Origin: an uncultured Bacteroidota bacterium
Lineage (GTDB): Bacteria; Bacteroidota; Bacteroidia; Chitinophagales; Chitinophagaceae
NCBI GenBank assembly: GCA_903906365.1
Contig: CAIVKC010000061.1
Coordinates: 38,147-102,146 of the forward strand
Reading direction: 5' to 3'
Length of the DNA: 64,000 nt
Shown here piece after piece: positions 34,016 through 42,979 of the stretch. Each line of letters begins with the position of its first letter. Position 1 is the stretch's first letter. The notes under the pieces were generated by a model. The model saw only the letters and a program-made list of their open reading frames with translations, searched no databases and had not been told where the DNA came from. The position numbers and the translations under genes are program-made.

Positions 34016-35467
34016 TTACTGGGTGGTAAGTTTTAGCTCCACCCGGCGGTTTTTGGCTTTTCCTTTCTCCGTATTATTATTGGCAATGGGGTGACTCATG
34101 CCCATACCCATTGCAGTAAGCCTTTTTTCCTCTATCCCCTGTCCCAGCAGGTAATTGCGCACGGCATCCGCCCTTCGCTGGGAAAGGTCCAGATTGTGTT
34201 CTGCTGTTCCGACGCTGTCGGTATGACCTTCAATGGTCAGGTGCAGTTCAGGATGCTTTTTAAGGAGGGCAGCCAGTTCATTGAGTCCGGCATGGGAGGA
34301 GGGAGAAATACCATCGCTTTTGGTGGCAAACTCGATATTGCGTGCAACAAATCGGACCCTTTCCCTGATTTCCTTTTTCACCGGCGGGCACCCATTATTT
34401 TCAGCCACCCCTTTGACGTCGGGGCATTTGTCTTCTTCGTCATTGATTCCGTCACCGTCCCGGTCAGGGATGGGGCATCCGTTGTACCTGGCCACCCCCG
34501 GGATGGTCTTGCAGGAATCGTGTTCGTCATCGATTCCATCGTGATCTGTATCAGGGACGGGGCATCCGTTGTACCTGGCCACCCCAGGGATGGTCCTGCA
34601 GGAATCGTGCTCGTCATCGATTCCATCGTTATCGGTATCAGGGATGGGGCATCCGTTGTATTTTTTAAGTCCGGGCTTGGTGGGACATAAGTCCGATTCA
34701 TCGGGTATACCATCTTTATCGGTATCTATGATGGTGGTGACTGCAGGAGCCGCTGACCGTCCCAGCCAGATGCCAAGGGTTGCCCCTATGGCCCGGTGGT
34801 GAAAGGTGGAACTATAGGGGGCCGTATAGAAATTGCCGAGTCCCTGGCTGAAGTATCCGCTGAGCATTACATTCCCCAGTTCAAATCCCGCCTTGGCATT
34901 TACCCCGTAATCAAAGGTCTTGTATTTATTCACCGCATTTCCCACCAGCAAATCATCACTTCCTTTTGCATATTGCTGGGAAGTATCGCTGGTTTTGACC
35001 AGGCTCTGGTTGTTCTGGGTTGCCTTGAGAATGAACCCGAAATAGGGGCCTGCCCCGAGGAAAAAATGGCTTTTATGAGTGGAGGTGAGGGGTATTTTGT
35101 AAGTAAAATAAAACGGGATTTCCATGTAGCCCAGATTCAGGGTGGATTTGGCATATACGGTATCGGTGGCAGCGGTTCCTGCCGCATCGTAGGTTTTGGC
35201 GTACTGTCGTCCCTTGGAAGTATAGTTCAGGCCGGGCTGCAGAAAAAAACGGTTACTCAGGGGAATCTCCACTATAATTCCGGCATGGATGCCTGACTTT
35301 GAGCCATAGAATTTACTGGTGGAAGTATCCCAGCCTGGAAGGCTGTTTTTTTCAATGACACTGGCAGCATGGAAACCGATTTCCCCTCCCAGCTTAACCT
35401 GTGCCTGGATGGCGGAACATACTAGGATACAAATGGATAGTAAAAGTATTTGTTTGTTCATAAGCAT
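34016..35467 (-). CDS. OmpA-family outer-membrane protein with beta-barrel and thrombospondin type 3 repeats
   Basis: 483 residues; the alternative Met two codons in is also possible. A signal peptide (to about IQAQ) leads into an N-terminal eight-strand-type barrel (KLGGEIGFHAASVIE..., GLNYTSKGRQYAK, IPFYFTYKIPL, FFLGAGPYFGF). Four calcium-binding TSP3 repeats follow (DTDNDGIDDEHDSC type), then a C-terminal OmpA peptidoglycan-binding domain (IEGHTDSVGTAEHNLDLSQRRADAVR, then NRRVELKL). It anchors the outer membrane to peptidoglycan. The TSP3 part contains an exact-length 87-bp tandem repeat. It is probably transcribed alone. Confidence 0.93.
   Translation of the reverse strand: MLMNKQILLLSICILVCSAIQAQVKLGGEIGFHAASVIEKNSLPGWDTSTSKFYGSKSGIHAGIIVEIPLSNRFFLQPGLNYTSKGRQYAKTYDAAGTAATDTVYAKSTLNLGYMEIPFYFTYKIPLTSTHKSHFFLGAGPYFGFILKATQNNQSLVKTSDTSQQYAKGSDDLLVGNAVNKYKTFDYGVNAKAGFELGNVMLSGYFSQGLGNFYTAPYSSTFHHRAIGATLGIWLGRSAAPAVTTIIDTDKDGIPDESDLCPTKPGLKKYNGCPIPDTDNDGIDDEHDSCRTIPGVARYNGCPVPDTDHDGIDDEHDSCKTIPGVARYNGCPIPDRDGDGINDEEDKCPDVKGVAENNGCPPVKKEIRERVRFVARNIEFATKSDGISPSSHAGLNELAALLKKHPELHLTIEGHTDSVGTAEHNLDLSQRRADAVRNYLLGQGIEEKRLTAMGMGMSHPIANNNTEKGKAKNRRVELKLTTQ
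34472..34662 (-). repeat. Tandem 87-bp repeat inside the TSP3 region of the OmpA gene
   Basis: GGGGCATCCGTTGTA recurs at 34472, 34559 and 34646, each exactly 87 nt apart. Two full units and the start of a third encode 29-residue TSP3 repeats. The first two units differ at only a few positions, mostly third bases or single substitutions, indicating recent duplication. Confidence 0.85.
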
Positions 35468-35564
35468 ACCGGCTACAAGGCCAAAAGAGCCCTGTAATCC
35501 GGTTATAACGCTTGAACAGAGGGATTATTTTGACAACGTGAACTTTAAAATGGGGTCCTCCGGC

Positions 35565-37088
35565 TCATATATCAAATTTAATTCCCTGTGCCAGTGGGAG
35601 TTTGGGGGAATAGTTGATGGTATTGGTCTGCCGGCGCATATACACTTTCCAGGCATCACTGCCGCTTTCCCTGCCCCCCCCGGTTTCTTTTTCTCCCCCA
35701 AAGGCCCCGCCGATCTCGGCACCGGAGGTTCCGATATTGACGTTGGCGATGCCGCAATCACTGCCGGCCGCAGAAAGAAACTGTTCGGCTTCCCGTAGGT
35801 TCAGGGTCATAATAGAGGAGGAAAGGCCCTGCGGAACGCCGTTTTGTATCCTAATGGCCTGCTCCAGGGTGGAATAGGTAAGCAAATACAGGATAGGGGC
35901 AAAGGTTTCATGCTGGACGATGGAATAGTGCGGTTCTGCCTCAGCAATGCAGGGTTTTACGTAGCAGCCCCCTTCAAAACCGGGTCCCTGCAGCACCCCT
36001 CCCTCCACCAGGAAAATGCCTCCTTCATTCTTACAGGCGGCTATGGCCTGCAGGTACATGGATACGGCTGCCTGGTCAATCAATGGGCCTACATGATTAT
36101 TTTCATCGAGTGGATCCCCGATACGAAGCTGCCCATAGGCTTTGACCAGGCGTAGCTTTACCTTGTCATAAATACTTTCATGGACTATGAGCCGCCGGGT
36201 GCTGGTACAGCGCTGTCCGGCAGTACCCACTGCCCCGAATACCGCCCCCAGAATGGCAATGTCCAGATCCGCCTCCTGACTGATGATAATGGCATTGTTG
36301 CCGCCCAGTTCCAGCAGGGATCTGCCCAGTCTGGCTGCTACCGAAGTGGCGACTGCCTTGCCCATCCGGGTGGATCCGGTGGCCGAAACCAGCGGAATCC
36401 GGTTGTCGGAAGCCATCCATTCTCCCACCATTCTTTCGCCCACCACCAGCCCGCTTACACCTTCGGGTACATTGTTTTTGGCAAAAACTTCTGAAACGAT
36501 ATGCTGGCAGGCCAGGGCGCAAAGGGGTGTTTTTTCGGAAGGTTTCCAAACGCAGACATCACCACAGACCCAGGACAGCATAGAGTTCCAGCTCCATACG
36601 GCAACCGGGAAATTAAAGGCTGAAATTACTCCCACTATGCCCAGTGGATGCCACTGTTCGTACATGCGATGGGAGGGCCGTTCACTGTGCATGGTAAGCC
36701 CGTGAAGCTGCCGGGAAAGGCCCACGGCAAAATCGCAGATGTCGATCATCTCCTGCACTTCGCCCAGTCCCTCCTGCAGGCTCTTGCCCATCTCATAAGA
36801 AACCAGTTTTCCCAGGGGGGCTTTGTATGACCGGAGCGCCTCGCCGATCTGGCGTACTATGTCCCCTCTTTTGGGGGCAGGCCACTGCCTCCATATCAGA
36901 AAGGCTTCCTCAGCCGCTTTGATCACGGCCTCATAACTTTCCCGGTCGGTGGAGGTTACTGTGGCTATCGGTTTGCCATTGACGGGGGATACTGATTGAA
37001 GGGCTGTACCGGTGGAGTCAATCCAGCGGGTGCCGGTTGAGGTACCGGCGTTATTTGCCGAAAGGTGTAATAGTTTGAGAAATTCCAT
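35565..37088 (-). CDS. Aldehyde dehydrogenase of the ALDH7 type (piperideine-6-carboxylate dehydrogenase-like)
   Basis: 507 residues. NAD-binding motif GSTRMGKAVATSVAARLGRS, ELGGNNAIII with the general-base Glu, and catalytic Cys in GTAGQRCTSTRR (about residue 293). The GQRCTSTRR and ELGGNNA signatures are those of antiquitin/ALDH7 enzymes, which oxidise alpha-aminoadipate semialdehyde in lysine breakdown. The C-terminal NVNIGTSGAEIGGAFGGEKETGGGRESGSDAWK also fits ALDH7. No other lysine-degradation gene is adjacent, so the physiological substrate is inference. Its ATG directly abuts a terminator-like hairpin with a T6 tail, see the separate entry. Confidence 0.9.
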   Translation of the reverse strand: MEFLKLLHLSANNAGTSTGTRWIDSTGTALQSVSPVNGKPIATVTSTDRESYEAVIKAAEEAFLIWRQWPAPKRGDIVRQIGEALRSYKAPLGKLVSYEMGKSLQEGLGEVQEMIDICDFAVGLSRQLHGLTMHSERPSHRMYEQWHPLGIVGVISAFNFPVAVWSWNSMLSWVCGDVCVWKPSEKTPLCALACQHIVSEVFAKNNVPEGVSGLVVGERMVGEWMASDNRIPLVSATGSTRMGKAVATSVAARLGRSLLELGGNNAIIISQEADLDIAILGAVFGAVGTAGQRCTSTRRLIVHESIYDKVKLRLVKAYGQLRIGDPLDENNHVGPLIDQAAVSMYLQAIAACKNEGGIFLVEGGVLQGPGFEGGCYVKPCIAEAEPHYSIVQHETFAPILYLLTYSTLEQAIRIQNGVPQGLSSSIMTLNLREAEQFLSAAGSDCGIANVNIGTSGAEIGGAFGGEKETGGGRESGSDAWKVYMRRQTNTINYSPKLPLAQGIKFDI

Positions 37089-37120
37089 AAAAAAGCTTGC
37101 GATTTAGAAAAACCGCAAGC
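37089..37120 (-). promoter_or_regulatory. Hairpin plus T6 tract abutting the ALDH start codon (possible attenuator)
   Basis: On the minus strand GCTTGCG-(12 nt)-CGCAAGC forms a perfect 7-bp stem, followed directly by TTTTTT and then the ATG at 37088. There is no space for a promoter between hairpin and start codon, so any leadered ALDH transcript includes it. It looks like a terminator but sits where it could attenuate transcription or control ribosome access. Confidence 0.5.
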
Positions 37121-37177
37121 AAGTTAGGAATTAACTATCAAACAGCCCCCTAACTTCAACTTAAAACCTACCAATGA

Positions 37178-37198
37178 AAAAAGCTCCTTGTATAGGAG
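37178..37198 (-). terminator. Terminator downstream of the first LytTR regulator
   Basis: CTCCT-ATACA-AGGAG on the minus strand, followed by CTTTTTTC. The stem is short (5 bp) but the T-run is good. It is about 100 nt after the regulator's stop, leaving about 55 nt for the ALDH promoter. Confidence 0.55.
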
Positions 37199-37297
37199 TT
37201 ACGCAGAATACATGCCACGGTTGCCATTGCCCGGGGAATTTTTTGGATTGCCTGCAACCCATCCGGTATGGCTATTGCTGAGCGTGGAATGACCGAT

Positions 37298-37996
37298 TCA
37301 GTTCATTTTGCTGTCCATGGCTGCAAAAAAAGAGTCAGAATAGCTGGTCCCGATGGGTATGTCCTTGTCAGCGACCCGGATTTTGGTTCTGCTGACGTTT
37401 TCAATTTTTGTAATCGGCACTATATAGGACCTGTGCACCCGCAGGAATTCTTTAGGCGGAAGTTTCTGGGCAATGGTTTTGAGTGTCATCAGCGTGAGGA
37501 CGGGCCGGTGGGGAAGGTAGATTTTTATATAATCATCCAGCCCCTCGATATAGAGAATGTCCTTAAGATTAATTTTTACCATTTGGTAATCTGACTTGAC
37601 GAATATATATCCGTCCTGCAGTTCCTGGTTCGAAAGGTAATCGGTATACTCTTTAGCCTTGTAGGTGGCCTTCAGGAAGCGGTCGTATTCAATGGGTTTT
37701 AGCAGGTAGTCTATCGCATCCACATTGAATCCCTCCACGGCGTATTCACTGTGGGCGGTTGTGAATATGACGGCGGTATTTTTTTTGTTTATGATCCTGG
37801 ATAATTCAATGCCATTAATGTCGGGCATCTGAATGTCCAGGAAAACAAGGTCAACAGGGCTTTCATCCAGCATTTTTTTCGCCTCAAAGGCATCTGTAAA
37901 AGTTCCTTTCAGGTCCAGGAAATAGATTTTGGCAATATACTTCTTGAGTATTTCCAACGCCAGTGGTTCGTCATCTATGGCTATACAGGTAATCAT
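37298..37996 (-). CDS. LytTR-type response regulator, pair 1
   Basis: 232 residues. The receiver domain (1-120) has acidic pair DD (residues 8-9), phosphoacceptor Asp54 in VFLDIQMPD, Thr in FTTAHSEYAV and Lys in YLLKP. The LytTR DNA-binding domain (about 135-230) reads LKDILYIEGLDDYIKIYL and FLRVHRSYIVPITKIENV. It is activated by the adjacent sensor kinase, whose stop overlaps its ATG by 4 nt. The target gene is unknown; the TonB receptor gene lies upstream of the kinase, separated by a terminator. Confidence 0.94.
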   Translation of the reverse strand: MITCIAIDDEPLALEILKKYIAKIYFLDLKGTFTDAFEAKKMLDESPVDLVFLDIQMPDINGIELSRIINKKNTAVIFTTAHSEYAVEGFNVDAIDYLLKPIEYDRFLKATYKAKEYTDYLSNQELQDGYIFVKSDYQMVKINLKDILYIEGLDDYIKIYLPHRPVLTLMTLKTIAQKLPPKEFLRVHRSYIVPITKIENVSRTKIRVADKDIPIGTSYSDSFFAAMDSKMN

Positions 37997-39108
37997 TTTG
38001 AGTGGATTGTAAGTTGTACAGAAAAACTGGAGGGATCCTCGGTTATTTGAAGTTGGTAGTTATGGTTATATAACAGGTCCAGCCTTCGTTTGGCGTTTAT
38101 TATTCCTATCCCCGTATTTTCAGTTGATTTCATGGATCCCCCCGGATGCTTTTTATTGTGTACGCTGAAACTGATGGAAGGGTTCCCAATTTGGAGCATG
38201 ATAAGCACCGGGGAGGCTTCACGGGTGCTTATTCCGTATTTGAAGGCGTTTTCCACAAAAGGCAGAAAAAGGAGGGGAGAGATCATTTTGCCGGTGGGAT
38301 CGCCCTGGATCTGGAAATCCACCGTTGACTTATCGGTGAGGCGCAGCTTCTGCAATTCAATATAATGGCTTACAAAGAGTATCTCCTTTTCCAGGGGGAC
38401 AAAGTCATTTTTAACCTCAGTCAGTACATAACGCATAATGCTGGACAGTTTCATGACGGCCTCGGCTGTTTTTTCTGACTGTACGGAAGCCAGCGAATAG
38501 ATATTGTTGAGCGTGTTGAATAGGAAATGGGGGTTGATCTGGGATTTAAGGAAGGAGAGTTCCGTATTGAGTTTTTCATTTTCCACTTCCTTATTGCGTT
38601 TTTCGGACTGGAACCACTGTCCGATTACCCGCAGGCCGGTACTGATCACGAAAACCAATAAAAAGATGGCTATGGGACCCGGCGAAAGCAGGGGACGGTT
38701 CCAAAGGGGGCGTGGCCGGTTTAACCGCCAGGGTGAAGGGGGGAGTTTCAAAAAACTATCGGAGAGTGCATCATAGATCCGAGGAAAAGTGCCAAAAAAA
38801 ATGAGCAGTAGCAATACGATCAGGGTGTATAGGACTATTTTTTTCCTGGCCAGCAGCCTGGGAACCAGGAAATAACCGTTCAGATAATAAAAACCGATGA
38901 AACAGACATTGCTCAAAATGAAATAAAGGGAAATGGGCTGGTCCGGTATCAGGGAGGAATCCTTCGGCCTTGAGAAAAACACGAAGGGCAGCATCAGAAA
39001 ACAGGCCCATGCCGCGACGTTGATGATAACCTGTGCGATTTTCTTATTCAAAGTGCTGGCGGATTTGAAATGGCTTAATTTTTTCAAAGCTATTGAAGAA
39101 CTGACCAC
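37993..39108 (-). CDS. LytS/YehU-type sensor histidine kinase, pair 1
   Basis: 371 residues. Four predicted transmembrane helices lie in the first 165 residues, with no periplasmic sensor domain. The His-kinase (His_kinase) domain has phosphoacceptor His in LKSQINPHFLFNTLNNIYS (about residue 194), and the ATPase part has PFVENAFKYGIS and GIGIINAKRRLDLLY. It transfers phosphate to the downstream LytTR regulator. The ligand of the membrane part is unknown. The gene overlaps the regulator by ATGA. Confidence 0.94.
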   Translation of the reverse strand: MVSSSIALKKLSHFKSASTLNKKIAQVIINVAAWACFLMLPFVFFSRPKDSSLIPDQPISLYFILSNVCFIGFYYLNGYFLVPRLLARKKIVLYTLIVLLLLIFFGTFPRIYDALSDSFLKLPPSPWRLNRPRPLWNRPLLSPGPIAIFLLVFVISTGLRVIGQWFQSEKRNKEVENEKLNTELSFLKSQINPHFLFNTLNNIYSLASVQSEKTAEAVMKLSSIMRYVLTEVKNDFVPLEKEILFVSHYIELQKLRLTDKSTVDFQIQGDPTGKMISPLLFLPFVENAFKYGISTREASPVLIMLQIGNPSISFSVHNKKHPGGSMKSTENTGIGIINAKRRLDLLYNHNYQLQITEDPSSFSVQLTIHSK

Positions 39109-39167
39109 CGAGTATCAAAAATTAGATAAACGATCACGATTAATCGGTGAATGGTAGCACCTGTCTT

Positions 39168-39202
39168 AAAAAAGGGAACCAGGCATGATATGCCTGGTTC
39201 CC
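39168..39202 (-). terminator. Terminator of the TonB-dependent receptor gene
   Basis: GGGAACCAGGCA-TGATA-TGCCTGGTTCCC is a perfect 12-bp stem, followed on the minus strand by TTTTTT. It lies between the receptor gene and the histidine-kinase gene and shows they are separate transcripts. Confidence 0.92.
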
Positions 39203-39225
39203 CCTCTGTATGGACCTTACTTCTT

Positions 39226-42114
39226 TTAGAAATTAAAGGCAAATTTGGTAAATAACCTGGTCCCGTTAAAACCCATCTGGACCGCATCAAAAGGACCGCC
39301 CGATTCGCTGTCATAGGAATAGCCCCTGGCAGCAGGAATGACGGTCTGGTCAGGATGTACATTGAACAGGTTGTCGACACCCACCACCCAGCTGATATGT
39401 TTGTTAAACTTATAGGATACATAAATATCGGTGGTGATCTTGCCGTGGAAGACAAAAATTTCCGGTACTGATCCCTGGCCGTTATCAAGGGGCACGTAGG
39501 GAGAGATTCCTACGCCCAGACCGGATACATTGGGATCACCTGCCTGCCCGGTATTGAGCAGGCTGTCGATGCCAGCCTGTGCGCCGTAGCCCTGTGTGGT
39601 CAGTCTGCCGAAATAGGTCAGGTGGGTACCTACGGCAAATTTATCGATTCCATATTCCAGGTTCAGGGAAAACTTTGCCGTAGGGGCGGATGATTTCAGG
39701 AAAGTAGCTTCACGGGTACTGAAAAAAGTCTCCCGGTCGACGTAATTGTCGTTGAGTGGTCCAGGAATATTGATCTTGTCAATATTAATGTGCTGGATGT
39801 TTCCTGCCAGCAGGAATTTAAAATTGTTCTTGCCCCATTTCTTGTTATAATCCAGGACAATGTCAATGCCCGTATTGGTGGTGTTAACCGCATTGGCAAA
39901 GAAATTGACATTGCTGACATTGTACTGCGTCAAATATGGCTGAATCGCCGCGATATTAGATCCGAAATTACCAGAGATTACGACCCTGTTTTTAAGCTGA
40001 ACCCAGTATCCGTCCACGGTGAGGGTAAGATTGCGCATGGGCTTCCAGGAAAACCCGAGGCTTCCGTTGGTAGAGGTTTCCTGGGTAAGTTTGGGAACTC
40101 CTGCCGCCTGGGTAATCGGACTGTTATTGGGGGACAGTTTGGAATATACCAGGGTGGCAATCCCGTTCACATTGACAATATTGGTGTTGGTATTACTGAA
40201 ATAGATCTGTTGGAGGGAAGGAGCCCGGAATCCGGTTGAAATGGACCCCCTCAAATTGAAATCCGAACTCAGTTTGTAGCGGGTGGCCAGCTTGTAGGTA
40301 TTTACAAAACCAAAATCGGAATAGTTTTCAAACCGGGCGGCCACATCCAACAGCCAGTTTTTGGTAACATCCAGGGACAGGTCCACATAACCGCCCAGAT
40401 TGGTGCGGCTGGCCTTCACCTCATCACTGGGCTGGTACCCGGGATAGCCCTGGGAACCGGAGGATTTGAAAGTGGTATCCCCGCCCTGTACAAAATAGGC
40501 GCCTCCATTGAGGTAAGAATCGGGTTCTCCTGCATAGATCTGGTACCTTTCATAGCGGAACTCAGCTCCCATGGACAGGGTCAGGCCCTGGGCAACATTG
40601 CTGAAATGCTTGCTGAGATCCAGGTTAGCCGTATTCTGGAGGAAATTGAAACCTCCGTCATCAAAGGATGTTTTGGTGGACTGCAGGGGCTGGGGCAGTG
40701 AGGCATTGAAGGTCTTATAACCATGGTAGTGAAAATCATTATACCCGGTAACATTGCTCAGATCCCAGTCCCAGCCTCCTCCCAGCGTCCCCCTGAAACC
40801 AAGGGCAAAGGAACCGTCTTTGATATATACGTTTTCCTGCGGATTGTAATACACGTTGGCCGTATCCAGTTGGCCTGGTGTGGGGTCCGATATGCGCATG
40901 ATGTCCGGATTGAAGATCAGGTTACCCTGTGCATCGGTCGGGAATTTTTGGGGGGCCCCTGAAAAGTTCCGTGTATAAGCGTACACATTGGAATGTTTAT
41001 AATTGTAGCCACCAAAAAAATAAAAAGTGGTCTTTGTTCCGGCCAGCGGAATCTCTGAATTGAGCATTACCCCGCCAGATGTTACCGCCCCATCCCCAAA
41101 TGCCCTTCTGACATAATTGATGCCCAATGCTTTGGGATTGGTGGTCACATTGGTATCGGGAATCTCCCGGTAGGTCTTCCCCTGGGAGAAGAAATTGCCC
41201 GCCACATTGAGGAATCCGCCGCTCTTGCCTATCGGTATGCCATAATCCATGCCGAGGGTAAAGGACTTCCCGTCAAACCAGGGGCCGGTATAGTACTGGC
41301 TGGGGTCCACATTGTTTTTTGCATTGTACTTATGATCATAATACCCGCTGCCACCGGTAGTGAGGCTGAAATGCTTGACATCTTTTTTAAGGATGATATT
41401 GATTACCCCGGCAATGGCATCGGATCCATATTGGGCCGAGGCTCCATCACGAAGAATTTCTATGCGGTCAATGGAAGCCTCCGGAATGGCGTTGAGGTCT
41501 GTCCCGGAATTACCGCGGCCCCGGGTTCCCAATTCGTTGACGAAGGCAGACAAATGTCTTCTTTTTCCGTTGATCAGTACCAGGGTCTGGTCGAAGCCCA
41601 GGCCGCGCAAACTGGCAAAATCAATGGCATCTGATCCGTCTCCACCGCTCTGCTTATTATAGTTAAAGGAAGGAACGGCCATATTGAGCTGGGACATCAG
41701 GTCAGGTTTGGCAGTATTTTCACCAATCTGGTTCACCTTAATGACGTCCACGGGTACCGGACTTTCTGTCCTTACCCGGGGAGCACCCCTGCTTCCAACC
41801 ACCACGACCTCGCCCAGGTCGGTGGAAACTGCCTCCAGTTGGGCCAGTATCTCTGTTTGTCCATTGACCGGTACGGTCAGTTTACCAAATCCGATGCTGC
41901 TGATTTCCAGGATATCTTTGGAGGCCGCCTGTATGGTAAACGAGCCTTGACTGTTGGTTTGGGTTCCTTTGCCGGTGGATTTTACCTTGACGCTGGCTCC
42001 GGAAACAGGGTTGCCGGTCTTGCGGTCAGTCACTTTTCCGGTAACGGTCTGCTGGGCAAAAAGGCAGCCCGAAGTACTGATAATTATGCCCAATAAAATG
42101 ACCAATCTTCTCAT
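39226..42114 (-). CDS. TonB-dependent outer-membrane receptor
   Basis: 962 residues. A signal peptide (to CLFAQ) leads into a carboxypeptidase-regulatory-like domain (VTGKVTDRKTGNPVSGASVKVK, about 22-110). A plug domain follows (about 115-240: PVPVDVIKVNQIGE, DFASLRGLGFDQTLVLINGKRR, RIEILRDGASAQYGSDAIAGVINIILKK). The rest is a 22-strand-type barrel ending in NGTRLFTKFAFNF with the terminal Phe. It imports a large ligand through the outer membrane using TonB. There is no SusD partner nearby, so siderophore, cobalamin or peptide uptake are as likely as glycan uptake. Confidence 0.95.
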   Translation of the reverse strand: MRRLVILLGIIISTSGCLFAQQTVTGKVTDRKTGNPVSGASVKVKSTGKGTQTNSQGSFTIQAASKDILEISSIGFGKLTVPVNGQTEILAQLEAVSTDLGEVVVVGSRGAPRVRTESPVPVDVIKVNQIGENTAKPDLMSQLNMAVPSFNYNKQSGGDGSDAIDFASLRGLGFDQTLVLINGKRRHLSAFVNELGTRGRGNSGTDLNAIPEASIDRIEILRDGASAQYGSDAIAGVINIILKKDVKHFSLTTGGSGYYDHKYNAKNNVDPSQYYTGPWFDGKSFTLGMDYGIPIGKSGGFLNVAGNFFSQGKTYREIPDTNVTTNPKALGINYVRRAFGDGAVTSGGVMLNSEIPLAGTKTTFYFFGGYNYKHSNVYAYTRNFSGAPQKFPTDAQGNLIFNPDIMRISDPTPGQLDTANVYYNPQENVYIKDGSFALGFRGTLGGGWDWDLSNVTGYNDFHYHGYKTFNASLPQPLQSTKTSFDDGGFNFLQNTANLDLSKHFSNVAQGLTLSMGAEFRYERYQIYAGEPDSYLNGGAYFVQGGDTTFKSSGSQGYPGYQPSDEVKASRTNLGGYVDLSLDVTKNWLLDVAARFENYSDFGFVNTYKLATRYKLSSDFNLRGSISTGFRAPSLQQIYFSNTNTNIVNVNGIATLVYSKLSPNNSPITQAAGVPKLTQETSTNGSLGFSWKPMRNLTLTVDGYWVQLKNRVVISGNFGSNIAAIQPYLTQYNVSNVNFFANAVNTTNTGIDIVLDYNKKWGKNNFKFLLAGNIQHINIDKINIPGPLNDNYVDRETFFSTREATFLKSSAPTAKFSLNLEYGIDKFAVGTHLTYFGRLTTQGYGAQAGIDSLLNTGQAGDPNVSGLGVGISPYVPLDNGQGSVPEIFVFHGKITTDIYVSYKFNKHISWVVGVDNLFNVHPDQTVIPAARGYSYDSESGGPFDAVQMGFNGTRLFTKFAFNF

Positions 42115-42500
42115 AATAATAGTTTTGTTACATGCCTAAATTAGGAATTCTCACCCAAAAACAGGTGTTATTACCAGAAAAAGGCCGTATTAACAATATT
42201 ATATATATGTATATATCTTCTTATATACTCCCAAACAACCTGTAACACAGTTAAAAAACAATATATTATGAATATGTGTTCATTGATATTTCAAATGAAA
42301 TAAAAATTACGTTCCATATGAATTTCAGGGCGTAATTTTGAATTACGGAATATTTTTTCATTCTTTGCGACCTCTTCCACACTTAGATGTCTGCCTCTGT
42401 ATTCTGTTTACTGGCAGATCAAAAGTACATATCCTTTAAAATACTCTATTTTACCAATTCCCGTTTATTATACAGGCTTGCCTCGCTTTAAATTGTATTG
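42115..42500. other. AT-rich divergent region upstream of the TonB receptor
   Basis: About 385 nt, markedly AT-rich, between divergent genes and thus expected to hold both promoters. CGTAATT-TTG-AATTACG at 42331-42347 is a perfect 7-bp inverted repeat with a partial copy (ATTACGT) at 42307; either an operator or a weak terminator. No reading frame is supported. Confidence 0.4.
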
Positions 42501-42962
42501 ATGGTTAGAATTTTACGTAAACCCCTTTTACTGGCCTGCCTGCTATTATCCGGCTTGTTCTCCTGGACGGGCTTTCAGGCTATCGGTAAATCCGCATACC
42601 ACCTGGCGGCAGGGAGGGCTTTACCCATCAGGATCCTGGATACAGCCGTGGGAATTCAGAAAAAATACGTGAAGATTTGCTCCTGCCAGATTCTGGAGCT
42701 GAAGAGCAATAACCGGTTGCATAAAAATATAGCCCTTTTTGCAGAAAAATCAAACGGACGCAACCTGGTATCTGATATGCGCCGGGTAACCAGGGTACTG
42801 GAAAAAGAAAAAATCCACATGCAATCCCTGTTCTATGACAAGCTGACCGTCGTGAATGCCTTTACTGAGTCCACCGATTGTCACACCCTGTATGTCCGGC
42901 TTAAAAAGAAAAATAAATACCTGATCCTTTATGATATACTGGACGCCGATATCAGGAAATAG
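42501..42962 (+). CDS. Hypothetical exported protein
   Basis: 153 residues from the ATG at 42501; the TTG three bases upstream is not needed. The N-terminus is a signal peptide or anchor (MVRILRKPLLLACLLLSGLFSW). The rest is basic, predicted alpha/beta, with a CSC motif and no family I know. It is a lone plus-strand gene 17 nt from the convergent panB stop. It could be periplasmic. Function unknown. Confidence 0.65.
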   Translation: MVRILRKPLLLACLLLSGLFSWTGFQAIGKSAYHLAAGRALPIRILDTAVGIQKKYVKICSCQILELKSNNRLHKNIALFAEKSNGRNLVSDMRRVTRVLEKEKIHMQSLFYDKLTVVNAFTESTDCHTLYVRLKKKNKYLILYDILDADIRK

Positions 42963-42979
42963 GCAGCAGGGTCGGGGAA

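Noticed and set aside
34472-34662. CRISPR-like regular repeats
   Set aside because: They lie inside the OmpA gene, keep the reading frame, and encode calcium-binding TSP3 units with 87-nt spacing, not short repeats with unique spacers.
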